From positions 186,001 through 250,000 of the forward strand of contig JACJXH010000003.1 of the NCBI GenBank assembly GCA_020636745.1: a DNA stretch of 64,000 nucleotides. Reading direction: 5' to 3'. Positions 17,357 to 25,345 of the stretch are shown piece by piece. Source of the DNA: Lentimicrobiaceae bacterium. Its GTDB lineage: Bacteria; Bacteroidota; Bacteroidia; Bacteroidales; Lentimicrobiaceae. The position numbers and the translations under genes were made by a program. The notes under the pieces are model-generated. The model did not search any database. It was not told the DNA's origin and was given only the letters and a program-made list of their open reading frames with translations. Within the stretch, counting starts at the first letter, position 1; each line of letters opens with the position of its first letter.

Positions 17357-18367
17357 TTATTTTTGCGGATTATCAAGGCTTTTAGTGCCCGGTTTTGATT
17401 TTTGAGGTTCAGCAATTGATTCACGCATATGGGTATCAGCCTGAATATTCTGAAACTTATAATAATCCATAATACCTAAATTGCCTGTTCGGAAAGCGTC
17501 AGCAATTGCTCTTGGAATTTCAGCTTCGGCTTCAATAACCTTTGCGCGGGCTTCCTGTGCTTTTGCTTTCATTTCCTGTTCATTAGCAACAGCCATAGCC
17601 CGGCGTTCTTCAGCTTTTGCCTGGGCAATATTTTTGTCGGCATTGGCCTGATCCATCTGAAGCTGAGCTCCAATGTTTTTTCCAACATCAATATCAGCGA
17701 TATCGATGGACAAAATTTCAAAAGCTGTGCCGGAATCCAGACCTTTCGATAGTACTACCTTAGAGATAGAGTCAGGATTTTCAAGAACCGCTTTATGTGA
17801 GTCAGCTGAACCAATAGAAGAAACAACACCTTCGCCAACCCTGGCCAGGATAGTTTCCTCTCCTGCACCTCCAACTAATTGTTTGATGTTAGCTCTTACG
17901 GTTACTCTGGCTTTAGCAATCAGCTGAATACCATCCTTGGCAACCGCAGCTACCGGAGGCGTATTAATAACTTTTGGATTAACTGACATTTGCACTGCCT
18001 CAAAAACATCACGTCCTGCCAAATCAATGGCAGTTGCAGCTTTAAAATTCAGGGGGATGTTCGCTTTGTCAGCTGAAATCAGTGCATTCACCACTAGTTT
18101 AACTCTTCCGCCTGCCAGATAATGCGCTTCAAGTTCATCCCGTGTAATTGACAAACCTGCTTTTGTTGCATTAATCATAGCGGTTACAATTACTGAGGGT
18201 GGCACTTTTCGCCAACGCATAAAAACCAGTTGTAATAAAGAAACCCTGACTCCCGACAACAATGCCGAAAACCAAAGGCCTACCGGGATAAAATAGAAAA
18301 TTATCCATAACCCGAAAAGGGAAGCAATTCCTATTGCTACAATTACCAAAAAGCCTGATTCAGCCAT
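17357..18367 (-). CDS. floA: Flotillin-like protein FloA (SPFH family)
   Basis: The 336-residue membrane-anchored scaffold would organise membrane microdomains. A hydrophobic hairpin-like anchor lies at about 6-46, the SPFH domain follows (about 60-230), and then comes an Ala/Glu-rich coiled-coil region (about 235-300, with repeated AQAKAEERRAMAVANEQEMKA-type heptads). Length and sequence agree with the FloA/YqfA (UPF0365) family. The C-terminal tail is Lys/Pro-rich. It lies 5 bp downstream of the NfeD-like gene, the usual partner of FloA, and ends at a strong terminator. Confidence 0.92.
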   Translation of the reverse strand: MAESGFLVIVAIGIASLFGLWIIFYFIPVGLWFSALLSGVRVSLLQLVFMRWRKVPPSVIVTAMINATKAGLSITRDELEAHYLAGGRVKLVVNALISADKANIPLNFKAATAIDLAGRDVFEAVQMSVNPKVINTPPVAAVAKDGIQLIAKARVTVRANIKQLVGGAGEETILARVGEGVVSSIGSADSHKAVLENPDSISKVVLSKGLDSGTAFEILSIDIADIDVGKNIGAQLQMDQANADKNIAQAKAEERRAMAVANEQEMKAKAQEARAKVIEAEAEIPRAIADAFRTGNLGIMDYYKFQNIQADTHMRESIAEPQKSKPGTKSLDNPQK

Positions 18368-18372
18368 AGTTT

Positions 18373-18840
18373 TTATACTTTACGTTTAACAAATATTTTA
18401 TTATCAATAAGCTGTGAAACAACTATTTCAGTTTCCTGATCGATAAAATCTCCGTTTGTATGAACCTCAAAAAACTCGTTATGAATAACAGCCTTTCCTG
18501 AGGGAGAAATACGTGAAACAGCTTTTCCTTCGTCACCAACATGTATTTTCGAATTGTCAATTTCATTAACCTTTCCGGTTATTTCTGTATTGAGCATCAA
18601 CCGGTTCCAGGTGTTGGTTTTGAATGAAAGATAAATTACAATTCCAGAAAGAACCAATGTTCCTGTGAGTATATAATGACCAGATGGAGTTCCATAAACA
18701 TGGTATGCCTCCCAAATCGAAAATACCAAAAGTGCGAAACCTGCTATTCCAACTACTGTAGTTCCGGGAATTACCAAAACTTCAAGCATGATAAAAAGCA
18801 GACCGGCGATGATTAATATGATAATAAGTGTCAATGACAT
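18373..18840 (-). CDS. NfeD-like membrane protein, FloA partner
   Basis: The 155-residue protein has about three membrane segments in residues 3-72 (LTLIIILIIAGLLFIMLEVL and others) and a C-terminal soluble OB-fold domain (about 85-155, with GDEGKAVSRISPSGKA). This is the short NfeD form without the N-terminal ClpP-like protease domain. NfeD proteins are nearly always encoded with flotillin-like proteins, as here, and are thought to act with them in the membrane. The start ATG at 18840 is 49 bp from the M48 lipoprotein gene. Confidence 0.88.
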   Translation of the reverse strand: MSLTLIIILIIAGLLFIMLEVLVIPGTTVVGIAGFALLVFSIWEAYHVYGTPSGHYILTGTLVLSGIVIYLSFKTNTWNRLMLNTEITGKVNEIDNSKIHVGDEGKAVSRISPSGKAVIHNEFFEVHTNGDFIDQETEIVVSQLIDNKIFVKRKV

Positions 18841-18889
18841 TTTACCCTGATTCTATGTTTTACAAATATACGTTTAGAAACGATGCAAA

Positions 18890-19690
18890 TTACTGTTTTT
18901 TCAAATAAATACGGGCATTAGGGATATAATTCCTAAGTTCTTTGATTCTATTCTGACTGCTGGGGTGCGTGCTAAGCAGTTCAGGCGGGGCTTGTCCGGG
19001 AATGGCAGCCATTTCTTCCCAGAAACTGACAGCACGTTCGGGCTCATAACCAGCCATAGCCATAAAAACCATTCCCAGTTTATCGGCCTCATATTCGTGG
19101 GTTCGCGAATAAGCCAGTGTTCCTAAAGTTGAGCCAATTCCATAAGCCATATTGAACAATTCTCTGGTTTGGGCGGGTTTCTGCTGTAACGCAATGTCGA
19201 GCGACACCCCTCCCAGAACTACAGCCAGCTGCTGACTCATTCTTTCACCTCCGTGATTGGCCACGGCATGCGCAATTTCATGGCCCATAACGACAGCCAG
19301 GCCTGCGTCATCTTTGGTCAAAGGAAGAATTCCCGTATAAACAACTACTTTACCTCCAGGAAGACACCAAGCATTTACTTCAGGGCTTTCAACCAGATTA
19401 AATTCCCATTTGTATGCCGAAACTTTATCCTGTTGCCCGTTATTAATCAGATATTCCTCAACTGCCTGAGCTATTTTTTGTCCAACGCGTTTGACCTGTT
19501 GCGTATTTTTATTGCTTTCCGGAATAGGAGGATTTTGTGATAAAAAATCCTGATAACTCGTCAAACTCATTTCAGAAATCATCTGTCCGGGTACAACGTT
19601 AAACTGCCGGCGACCGGTAATTGGCACTTTTGAACATGATGTCAATGCCAGTGCTAATCCTAAGACTATTGCGAAAATCTGATTTTTCAT
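18890..19690 (-). CDS. M48-family metalloprotease lipoprotein
   Basis: The 266-residue zinc protease has a lipoprotein signal (lipobox ALTSC, Cys at about 19), so it should be anchored in the periplasm-facing envelope. The metal-binding helix HEIAH lies in VVMGHEIAHAVANHGGERM at about 140, and the third ligand is probably the Glu in SRTHEYEADKLG (about 200). It lacks the TPR tail of BepA (YfgC) and resembles the short LoiP/YcaL-type members, which take part in outer-membrane protein quality control. It sits upstream of nfeD-floA on the same strand but may have its own promoter. Confidence 0.88.
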   Translation of the reverse strand: MKNQIFAIVLGLALALTSCSKVPITGRRQFNVVPGQMISEMSLTSYQDFLSQNPPIPESNKNTQQVKRVGQKIAQAVEEYLINNGQQDKVSAYKWEFNLVESPEVNAWCLPGGKVVVYTGILPLTKDDAGLAVVMGHEIAHAVANHGGERMSQQLAVVLGGVSLDIALQQKPAQTRELFNMAYGIGSTLGTLAYSRTHEYEADKLGMVFMAMAGYEPERAVSFWEEMAAIPGQAPPELLSTHPSSQNRIKELRNYIPNARIYLKKQ

Positions 19691-19807
19691 TCGAAAAATA
19701 ATTTGTTTACAGGCCGAAACAATGATGGGTTATTCAGGAAACTAATTTATTCAGAAAGGTGAATTGATGAATTACTTTAAAACAATTCATTTGTTACCCA
19801 TTCAGGG

Positions 19808-20080
19808 TTATTCGATGGAAACCGTAAGGCCACGGTTGAGCATTTCGTTATACTCAGGCTTAAGTTCGGTTTCTGAACCGCTTTTTACACCACATTTTCC
19901 CTTGTAATGAACAATCAGTGTGATTTGTTCTGCCTGAACAGGCTCAATATCACAAACATCAATAAGTGTTTCAATTACAAATTCAAATGTATTATAATCA
20001 TCATTATACAAAACAAGTTCGCGGTTACTAACAACCTGCTCCTTATCTTTGTGCGTTGTAATCGTTTTTTCCTTAACCAT
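19808..20080 (-). CDS. clpS: ClpS adaptor protein
   Basis: ClpS brings N-degron substrates to ClpA or ClpC unfoldases. The core matches the family: LVLYNDDYNTFEFVIETL (binding-pocket Asn/Asp region), then AEQITLIVHYKGKCGVKSG, where the His-Tyr-Lys-Gly segment corresponds to the usual HxxGxA-type helix end of Bacteroidota ClpS. I chose the ATG at 20080 (about 90 residues), because a possible -7 box (TATTTTTA) lies across the start of the longer frame that begins near 20134. ClpC in this window is its likely partner. Confidence 0.85.
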   Translation of the reverse strand: MVKEKTITTHKDKEQVVSNRELVLYNDDYNTFEFVIETLIDVCDIEPVQAEQITLIVHYKGKCGVKSGSETELKPEYNEMLNRGLTVSIE

Positions 20081-20138
20081 TTTCAAATTCAGGTGTTTAA
20101 ACATTGCCTCTTTTAATCCCATAAAAATACGCAATAAA

Positions 20139-20154
20139 TGTAAATTAATTTACA
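20139..20154. promoter_or_regulatory. 16-bp perfect palindrome between clpS and the Nudix gene
   Basis: TGTAAATTAATTTACA is a perfect 16-bp palindrome in the 119-bp space between these divergent genes. It overlaps the place where -33 boxes of both genes should lie: TATTTTTA on the minus strand and TATGTTTC on the plus strand are the -7 candidates. It could be an operator for a dimeric regulator. Confidence 0.4.
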
Positions 20155-20199
20155 CTTAATCGGCTTTTTTATGTTTCTGCAACTAATTTAACAAGAACA

Positions 20200-20856
20200 A
20201 TGCCATCCATTAAGTTTGACCGTTTTATTGAAAAATTGCCCTCTGCACTTTTATCAGAGTTACCCGGACCCAGGGCTCACGAGATACTTGCTCCGTCCAA
20301 TCGGAATGAGTTGATAAAAAACAGCAAAGGAATTGATCAAGCGCGAAAAAGCAGTGTATTGATACTTCTTTTTCCTGATGAAGTTAGAGAAGTTCACACT
20401 GCATTTATTAAAAGAGTTGAATATGAGGGTGTTCACAGCGGGCAAGTTGCGTTTCCGGGGGGCAAATTTGAAGAAACCGATTCAAGTTTGGAGAATACAG
20501 CATTAAGGGAATCTCATGAAGAGATTGGATTAGAAGAAAAAAATATCAAAATTGTTGGACAGCTGAGCGATTTGTTTGTTCCGCCCAGTAACTTTATTAT
20601 TCGCCCATTTGTGGCTACAACTGAGGTGAAGCCAGGTTTTATTGCTGATAAAAGAGAAGTAGCTGAAATTTTTACGGTTCCGCTTTCGTATTTCACAAAC
20701 AACGGCGTGTTGCAAGAATATTCAATACCATTTAGAAATGGAAATCAGGTGAAAGTGCCTGGTTTTATGTTTCAAAATCACCTTATTTGGGGTGCTACAG
20801 CTATGATTCTGAGTGAGTTGATATATATTATAAAAGCCAATGGATTGGCAGATTAA
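20200..20856 (+). CDS. Nudix hydrolase, CoA pyrophosphatase-like
   Basis: The 218-residue cytoplasmic enzyme carries the extended signature of CoA/nucleoside-diphosphate pyrophosphatases (UPF0035 type): HSGQVAFPGGKFEETD, then ALRESHEEIGLEE, the metal-binding Nudix helix, at about residues 85-120. These enzymes cut CoA or oxidised CoA to phosphopantetheine and 3',5'-ADP. The N-terminal 45 residues are an extra region common to Bacteroidota members. It is a single gene facing away from clpS. Substrate assignment is by family only. Confidence 0.87.
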   Translation: MPSIKFDRFIEKLPSALLSELPGPRAHEILAPSNRNELIKNSKGIDQARKSSVLILLFPDEVREVHTAFIKRVEYEGVHSGQVAFPGGKFEETDSSLENTALRESHEEIGLEEKNIKIVGQLSDLFVPPSNFIIRPFVATTEVKPGFIADKREVAEIFTVPLSYFTNNGVLQEYSIPFRNGNQVKVPGFMFQNHLIWGATAMILSELIYIIKANGLAD

Positions 20857-20931
20857 TTTGTTGCGAAATTAAACAGATATCAACTTTATTTTCAGGAGAT
20901 TAGATAACAATCTGACAGATTGTCAGAATTA

Positions 20932-21414
20932 TCAGACAGGCTCGTCATAAAAAGCTTCCTTGCCAGGATACCAGAACTTTTCAGCGGCAATATCGGCTGG
21001 AAAGGTATAATAATACATAACAGCTTCTGTGAGTAATTCCATTTGATGGCTATAAAGCCAGGTGTCAATCACGGCAATATTTCTTTTCATTTCGCGAAGT
21101 CTGGCTTTTAAAATCAGAGCTCCCTGGTCCATAGCTACCGGTTTTCGGAGTTTAACCTCCATTCTTGAGGTAACTCCTGAAGTGTTTAGCTTGACAAAAA
21201 CAAGCCAACTGGCAATTTCATCCAAAAGGGTGGTTTGAATTCCACCATGCAATGTATTGTTCCACCCCTGAAACTGAGGTTGGGGTAACCAGTGTGCGAT
21301 TACTTCTTCTCCCTCTTCAACAAAACTGAGCTTGAGGCCAAACTTATTATCAGGCGAACAACCAAAGCAGTTATAGCCGGGCTGTTTAACAAAAGGATTC
21401 GTTATTTTGCTCAT
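20932..21414 (-). CDS. Hotdog-fold thioesterase (PaaI-like)
   Basis: The 160-residue protein has one hotdog domain (about 35-140) with the family-type motif LHGGIQTTLLDEIASW, where the buried Asp/Glu region supports thioester hydrolysis. N-terminal Cys residues (YNCFGCSPDN) are common in this subgroup. The likely reaction is hydrolysis of an acyl-CoA, but the acyl group cannot be told from sequence. It lies 10 bp downstream of the MORN-repeat gene and should be cotranscribed with it. Confidence 0.82.
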   Translation of the reverse strand: MSKITNPFVKQPGYNCFGCSPDNKFGLKLSFVEEGEEVIAHWLPQPQFQGWNNTLHGGIQTTLLDEIASWLVFVKLNTSGVTSRMEVKLRKPVAMDQGALILKARLREMKRNIAVIDTWLYSHQMELLTEAVMYYYTFPADIAAEKFWYPGKEAFYDEPV

Positions 21415-21424
21415 GGTTGATCTG

Positions 21425-22189
21425 TTAACGAAGATTGCCTTTAGAGTAAGAAACAGACTTTATAAGCTTTCCACTTTCATCATATTCCATCCAGTTGCCC
21501 TCTTTTAGTCCGTTTTTATATTGTCCATTTATTTTTATCTGGCCATTTTCAAAATACTCGATTGAAGGCCCTTCCTGAATATTGTTGAGATAAGTTTCGA
21601 GGGTTCTAACTTTTTCACCATTGTAGAAAGATTTTTGCTCTCCCTGAAGCATTCCGTTGCTATAAATGTATTCGGCTATAACGGCTCCTTCGGTATTAAA
21701 CCACCTTGACGGGCCATCTTTAACTCCATTTGAAAAAGTAGATTCTTCTGATTTTTTACTTTGCATATTTTCATAATAGGATGTTTGAATTCCATGTAAA
21801 ACACCCTGCCGGTAATTTCCACTAGACAAAAGTAACCCGTTAGGCGCATATTGTCTGACGGGCCCATCGGGCATATCATTGGTGAAATACTGCTCCGACA
21901 CGAGCGAACCTCTTTTAGACAATTCTATAAATACCCCCTGCTTTTTATCCATTTCAAAATTCTCAATTTTGTAAAGCATATTGTTATCCTGAAAATGTGT
22001 AATCCACATACCATTTTTCATATTGTTCACATAATCCCCGCTTGATTCCAGACTATTATTTAATTCAATCCAGCGTCCCTGTTTCAAACCTTTGGAATCA
22101 GTATTGTTGATAGGTTGATTTCCCTGTGCAAGTAAACAAACGGGTAAAATAGCAACCAATAAGTAAGTCAGGAATTGTTTTTTCATCAT
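21425..22189 (-). CDS. Exported MORN-repeat (YwqK-like) protein
   Basis: The 254-residue protein has a signal peptide (about 1-21, ending LLAQG) and at least six MORN-type repeats from about residue 30 onward. Examples are KGLKQGRWIELNNS, NDMPDGPVRQYAPNG, QGVLHGIQTSYYEN, NGVKDGPSRWFNTEG, NIQEGPSIEYFENG and NGLKEGNWMEYDESG. Such repeats form beta-rich solenoids. Many database entries call these proteins YwqK antitoxins, but with a signal peptide and no toxin partner here that name would be misleading. It is followed closely by the thioesterase gene. Confidence 0.8.
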   Translation of the reverse strand: MMKKQFLTYLLVAILPVCLLAQGNQPINNTDSKGLKQGRWIELNNSLESSGDYVNNMKNGMWITHFQDNNMLYKIENFEMDKKQGVFIELSKRGSLVSEQYFTNDMPDGPVRQYAPNGLLLSSGNYRQGVLHGIQTSYYENMQSKKSEESTFSNGVKDGPSRWFNTEGAVIAEYIYSNGMLQGEQKSFYNGEKVRTLETYLNNIQEGPSIEYFENGQIKINGQYKNGLKEGNWMEYDESGKLIKSVSYSKGNLR

Positions 22190-22229
22190 ACAAGCGTTTT
22201 AATAATTCAAATTAAATAAAGGGATTTTC

Positions 22230-23540
22230 TTAGCTTACAAATTCAGCAAAAAGATCATACATATCGGCACCGGTTATGGTGACTTCAATCATCTGTCCGG
22301 GGATTGGCGGATTATTCAGAACTGAAATCAAGACTTCATTATCCACTTCAGGAGAGTCAAATTCAGTACGGCCAATCCATTTGCCATCCTCAGCCTTATC
22401 AACTATTACTTTCATTTTTGTGCCAACAAGCGTTTGATTTCGCCGGGTGGAGATTTCCTGCTGTAGAAGCATAAGTTGTTCAGCTCTTCTGGCTTTAACG
22501 GCAGGTCTGATATTATCAACCAACTTGGATGCAGGAGTGTTCTCTTCATGAGAATAAGTAAATACGCCCATTCTTTCAAAGCCGGCTTCCTGCACAAATT
22601 TTTTGAGTTCGTTAAACTCTTCTGCAGTTTCTCCGGGATATCCTACAATAAAGCTTGTTCTGATAGCGATGCCCGGCACCTTGAGTCTTATTTTTTCAAC
22701 AAGTTCACGGGTTTTGCTACTATCGAGTCCCCTTTTCATCGATTTAAGGATACGGCTGTTGATATGTTGAAGCGGGATATCGATGTATTTACAAATTTTA
22801 GGGTTGTTGCGCATCACATCAAGAACGCGAACAGGAAAGCCGGCAGGATAGGCGTAATGTAATCTAATCCATTCGATTCCATCAACTTTTACCAAAGCTT
22901 CAAGAAGATCGGCCAGTTGTCGTTTTCCGTTTAAATCAATGCCGTAATAGGTCAAATCCTGGGCAATAAGCATAATTTCCTTAACCCCTGAAGAAGCTAA
23001 AAACCTGGCTTCTGCAATAACTTCGGAGACGGGTTTTGAAATGTTTTTACCTCTGATTCCGGGAATGGCACAAAAAGAGCATTGCCGGTCGCAACCCTCA
23101 GATATTTTGAGATAAGCAAAATGAGGAGGAGTGGTAATAATTCGTTCGCTGAGCAAATCGGAACGAAAGGGTGCATTTACTGCATTGAGGATTGCATTTA
23201 AATCGTTGACACCAAAAAAGCCATCAACTTCAGGGATTTCATTTTCAAGATCATGACGATAGCGCTCAGAAAGACACCCCATCACAAAAAGTTTTTCGAT
23301 GCGATTCTCTTTTTTGGCCTGGCTCCAATGCAAGATGGTATTGATTGATTCTTCTTTGGCATCGTTGATAAAGCCGCAGGTGTTGATTATAACAACATCA
23401 GCATCAGATGCGCCATCATGTTCAGTTTGAAGTCCTGCGGCATTGAGTTGCCGGAGCATTACTTCAGAATCAACTAGATTTTTTGAACAGCCCAGTGTAA
23501 TTACATTGACTGTTTTATGATTAAATAATTTGGTTTTCAA
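22230..23540 (-). CDS. rimO: Ribosomal protein uS12 methylthiotransferase RimO
   Basis: This radical-SAM enzyme adds a methylthio group to an Asp of ribosomal protein uS12. The 436-residue protein has the N-terminal MTTase domain with the first cluster ligands (Cys in TLGCSKN, NTCGF and MGCLS) and the radical SAM motif CDRQCSFCAIP at about 155. The substrate-recognition region IPGIRGKNISKP and a C-terminal TRAM domain (about 370-436) follow. The GCSKN form marks RimO rather than MiaB, which usually has GCQMN. It lies 82 bp downstream of ftsY on the same strand. Confidence 0.94.
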   Translation of the reverse strand: MKTKLFNHKTVNVITLGCSKNLVDSEVMLRQLNAAGLQTEHDGASDADVVIINTCGFINDAKEESINTILHWSQAKKENRIEKLFVMGCLSERYRHDLENEIPEVDGFFGVNDLNAILNAVNAPFRSDLLSERIITTPPHFAYLKISEGCDRQCSFCAIPGIRGKNISKPVSEVIAEARFLASSGVKEIMLIAQDLTYYGIDLNGKRQLADLLEALVKVDGIEWIRLHYAYPAGFPVRVLDVMRNNPKICKYIDIPLQHINSRILKSMKRGLDSSKTRELVEKIRLKVPGIAIRTSFIVGYPGETAEEFNELKKFVQEAGFERMGVFTYSHEENTPASKLVDNIRPAVKARRAEQLMLLQQEISTRRNQTLVGTKMKVIVDKAEDGKWIGRTEFDSPEVDNEVLISVLNNPPIPGQMIEVTITGADMYDLFAEFVS

Positions 23541-23622
23541 AGCGGAGGAGTTTTAAAGACTGCACACAGGATATCAGCTCTTTACCAATTCCGCCTGAAC
23601 TAAATAGAATAAATTCAGACCA

Positions 23623-24576
23623 TCAGCTAAAGAGAGAATCGACAAATTCATTTTTAACAAAAGGTTGTAAATCGGTCATTTTTTCACCAATACCGATATA
23701 TTTAACCGGAATTTTAAATTGATCAGAAATACCAATCACTACACCTCCTTTGGCCGTTCCATCTAATTTGGTAAGAGCCAATGCATTCACTTCGGTGGCA
23801 GCTGTAAACTGGCGGGCCTGTTCAATTGCATTCTGGCCTGTGGAGGCGTCAAGCACCAACAATATTTCGTTTGGTGCGTCAGGTAAAAGTTTCTGCATCA
23901 CCTTCCTGATTTTTGAAAGTTCATTCATCAGGTTGATTTTGTTATGAAGTCGACCGGCAGTGTCAATAATTACAACGTCGGCATTTCGGGCCATTGCCGA
24001 TTTAAGTGTATCGAAGGCCACAGAGGCCGGATCGGCACCCATGCCCTGCGTAATGCATGGCACTCCTACCCTTTCTGCCCAGATTTCAAGCTGTGAAACT
24101 GCAGCAGCCCTGAAAGTGTCAGCTGCGCCGAGTACCACACTTTTACCGGCAGCTTTATATTGATATGCCAGTTTGCCGATTGTAGTGGTTTTTCCAACAC
24201 CATTGACGCCAACTACCATAATGACATATGGCGTTTCACGCTTAGGAAAGTTAAAGCTATCAATCAACCCGGGGTTTGAGGTTTCGTCAAGCAAAGCGGA
24301 AATTTCTTCACGCAGAATCTGGTTTAGTTCTGAAGTTCCCAGATATTTGTCACGCGATACCCGGTTCTGAATTCGTTGAATAATGCGCAATGTAGTATCA
24401 ACACCTACATCAGATGTAACAAGAATTTCCTCAAGGTTATCAAGGACTTCATCGTCAACCTTTGATTTGCCAACAATTGCTTTGGAAAGTTTACCAAAAA
24501 AACTTGTTTTTGTTTTTTCAAGGCCTTTATCCAGATCCTGTTTCTTTTCTTTCGAGAAGAATGAAAAAATACCCAT
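23623..24576 (-). CDS. ftsY: Signal recognition particle receptor FtsY
   Basis: FtsY is the GTPase that docks SRP-ribosome complexes at the membrane. The 317-residue protein is the short NG form without a long acidic A domain. The N domain spans about 20-100 and the G domain about 110-317, with P-loop GVNGVGKTTTIGKLA, DTFRAAA, DTAGRLHNK and TKLDGTAKGG. The N-terminus is Lys-rich and amphipathic (MGIFSFFSKEKKQDL), suited to membrane contact. It is separated from the upstream ribosomal-protein genes by a terminator, so readthrough or a separate promoter is needed. Confidence 0.95.
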   Translation of the reverse strand: MGIFSFFSKEKKQDLDKGLEKTKTSFFGKLSKAIVGKSKVDDEVLDNLEEILVTSDVGVDTTLRIIQRIQNRVSRDKYLGTSELNQILREEISALLDETSNPGLIDSFNFPKRETPYVIMVVGVNGVGKTTTIGKLAYQYKAAGKSVVLGAADTFRAAAVSQLEIWAERVGVPCITQGMGADPASVAFDTLKSAMARNADVVIIDTAGRLHNKINLMNELSKIRKVMQKLLPDAPNEILLVLDASTGQNAIEQARQFTAATEVNALALTKLDGTAKGGVVIGISDQFKIPVKYIGIGEKMTDLQPFVKNEFVDSLFS

Positions 24577-24665
24577 ATTTCAGGAAGATGTATTAGATTT
24601 TAGATTTTAACAGAAGCAAAATTAGGTAATTAAACAAATTAAACACCTCTGAAATCAGAAAATAA

Positions 24666-24705
24666 AAAACAGGGTCTTCTCTTTTGAAAGAAAAGGCCCT
24701 GTTTT
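24666..24705 (-). terminator. Terminator after the rpmG-DUF4295 pair
   Basis: A stem AAAACAGGG/CCCTGTTTT (24666-24674 with 24697-24705) has further pairing inside (CTTTT/AAAAG), and on the minus strand is followed by a T-rich stretch. It lies between the DUF4295 gene and ftsY. Confidence 0.7.
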
Positions 24706-24722
24706 ATAGAGCATAAATGCAA

Positions 24723-24878
24723 TTATTTCTTAGCCAGGAAATCTTTTACCTGGTCGTTTGGAACAATGTTTTCTTTAAAAGAATACGCACCGGTTTTTTC
24801 TGACCGTACCATGCGGATTACTTTTGCAAAATCTTTACCCGAGCTTGTTCTGAGGGTAGCAACTACTTTCTTTGCCAT
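24723..24878 (-). CDS. DUF4295 small basic protein (probable Bacteroidota ribosomal protein bL38)
   Basis: The 51-residue basic protein starts MAKKVVATLRTSSGKDFAKV and ends DQVKDFLAKK. It belongs to the DUF4295 family, found next to rpmG and ftsY across Bacteroidota. My recollection is that this family is the extra large-subunit protein named bL38 in the Flavobacterium johnsoniae ribosome structure, and I treat that name as likely but unverified. The start ATG at 24878 is 9 bp from the rpmG stop codon, so the two are cotranscribed. Confidence 0.82.
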   Translation of the reverse strand: MAKKVVATLRTSSGKDFAKVIRMVRSEKTGAYSFKENIVPNDQVKDFLAKK

Positions 24879-24887
24879 GGTGTAATG

Positions 24888-25076
24888 TTATTTAATTTCC
24901 TTATGAACAGTTACTTTCCTAAGGATAGGATTATACTTTTTAATCTCCAACCTTTCGGGAGTATTCTTTTTATTTTTGGTAGTAATATACCTCGAGGTTC
25001 CGGGCATACCACTGGTTTTATGCTCGGTGCATTCCAGTATCACCTGGATTCTTGCTTCTTTACTCTTCTTAGCCAT
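24888..25076 (-). CDS. rpmG: Large ribosomal subunit protein bL33
   Basis: The 62-residue basic protein has typical bL33 sequence (ARIQVILECTEHKTSG, then RYITTKNKKNTPERLEIKKYNP). Of the zinc-binding Cys pairs only one Cys is present, so this is the zinc-free form. A near-perfect Bacteroidota promoter lies upstream. The gene for bL28 (rpmB), which commonly precedes rpmG, is not present in the 269 bp upstream. Confidence 0.95.
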   Translation of the reverse strand: MAKKSKEARIQVILECTEHKTSGMPGTSRYITTKNKKNTPERLEIKKYNPILRKVTVHKEIK

Positions 25077-25104
25077 TGTTGTAAGCCTTTAAATTTTCGG
25101 ACTG

Positions 25105-25135
25105 CAAAAATACAAAAATTTACTTACCATCCAAA
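25105..25135 (-). promoter_or_regulatory. Promoter of rpmG
   Basis: On the minus strand TTTG (complement of 25132-25135) is followed after exactly 19 bp by TATTTTTG (complement of 25105-25112), a full match to the Bacteroidota -33/-7 consensus. The predicted start is about 20 bp before the rpmG start codon. Confidence 0.75.
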
Positions 25136-25345
25136 AGCCAAAGCAGAAAAAATAGCCCGCTTCGTACTTTTTATCTGTATTTGCCCCGATGTATTGTTGT
25201 ATGTGATTGTAAAAGAGTATATTAAGTGTAATATTATAATTATAAACAATTTATTGTTAAAAATTGATCAAACAATTGAGAAATTTTGGAACCAAAATAG
25301 CAGTTGCATTAAAAATTACGGTAGGTTTGACTTAAAATTACTCTG

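Noticed and set aside
21425..22189. Toxin-antitoxin system suggested by YwqK-type naming of MORN-repeat proteins
   Set aside because: The protein has a signal peptide and no toxin gene is adjacent. The neighbour is a thioesterase.
22476..22862. Open frame of 128 codons opposite rimO
   Set aside because: It is a shadow of the conserved rimO coding sequence.
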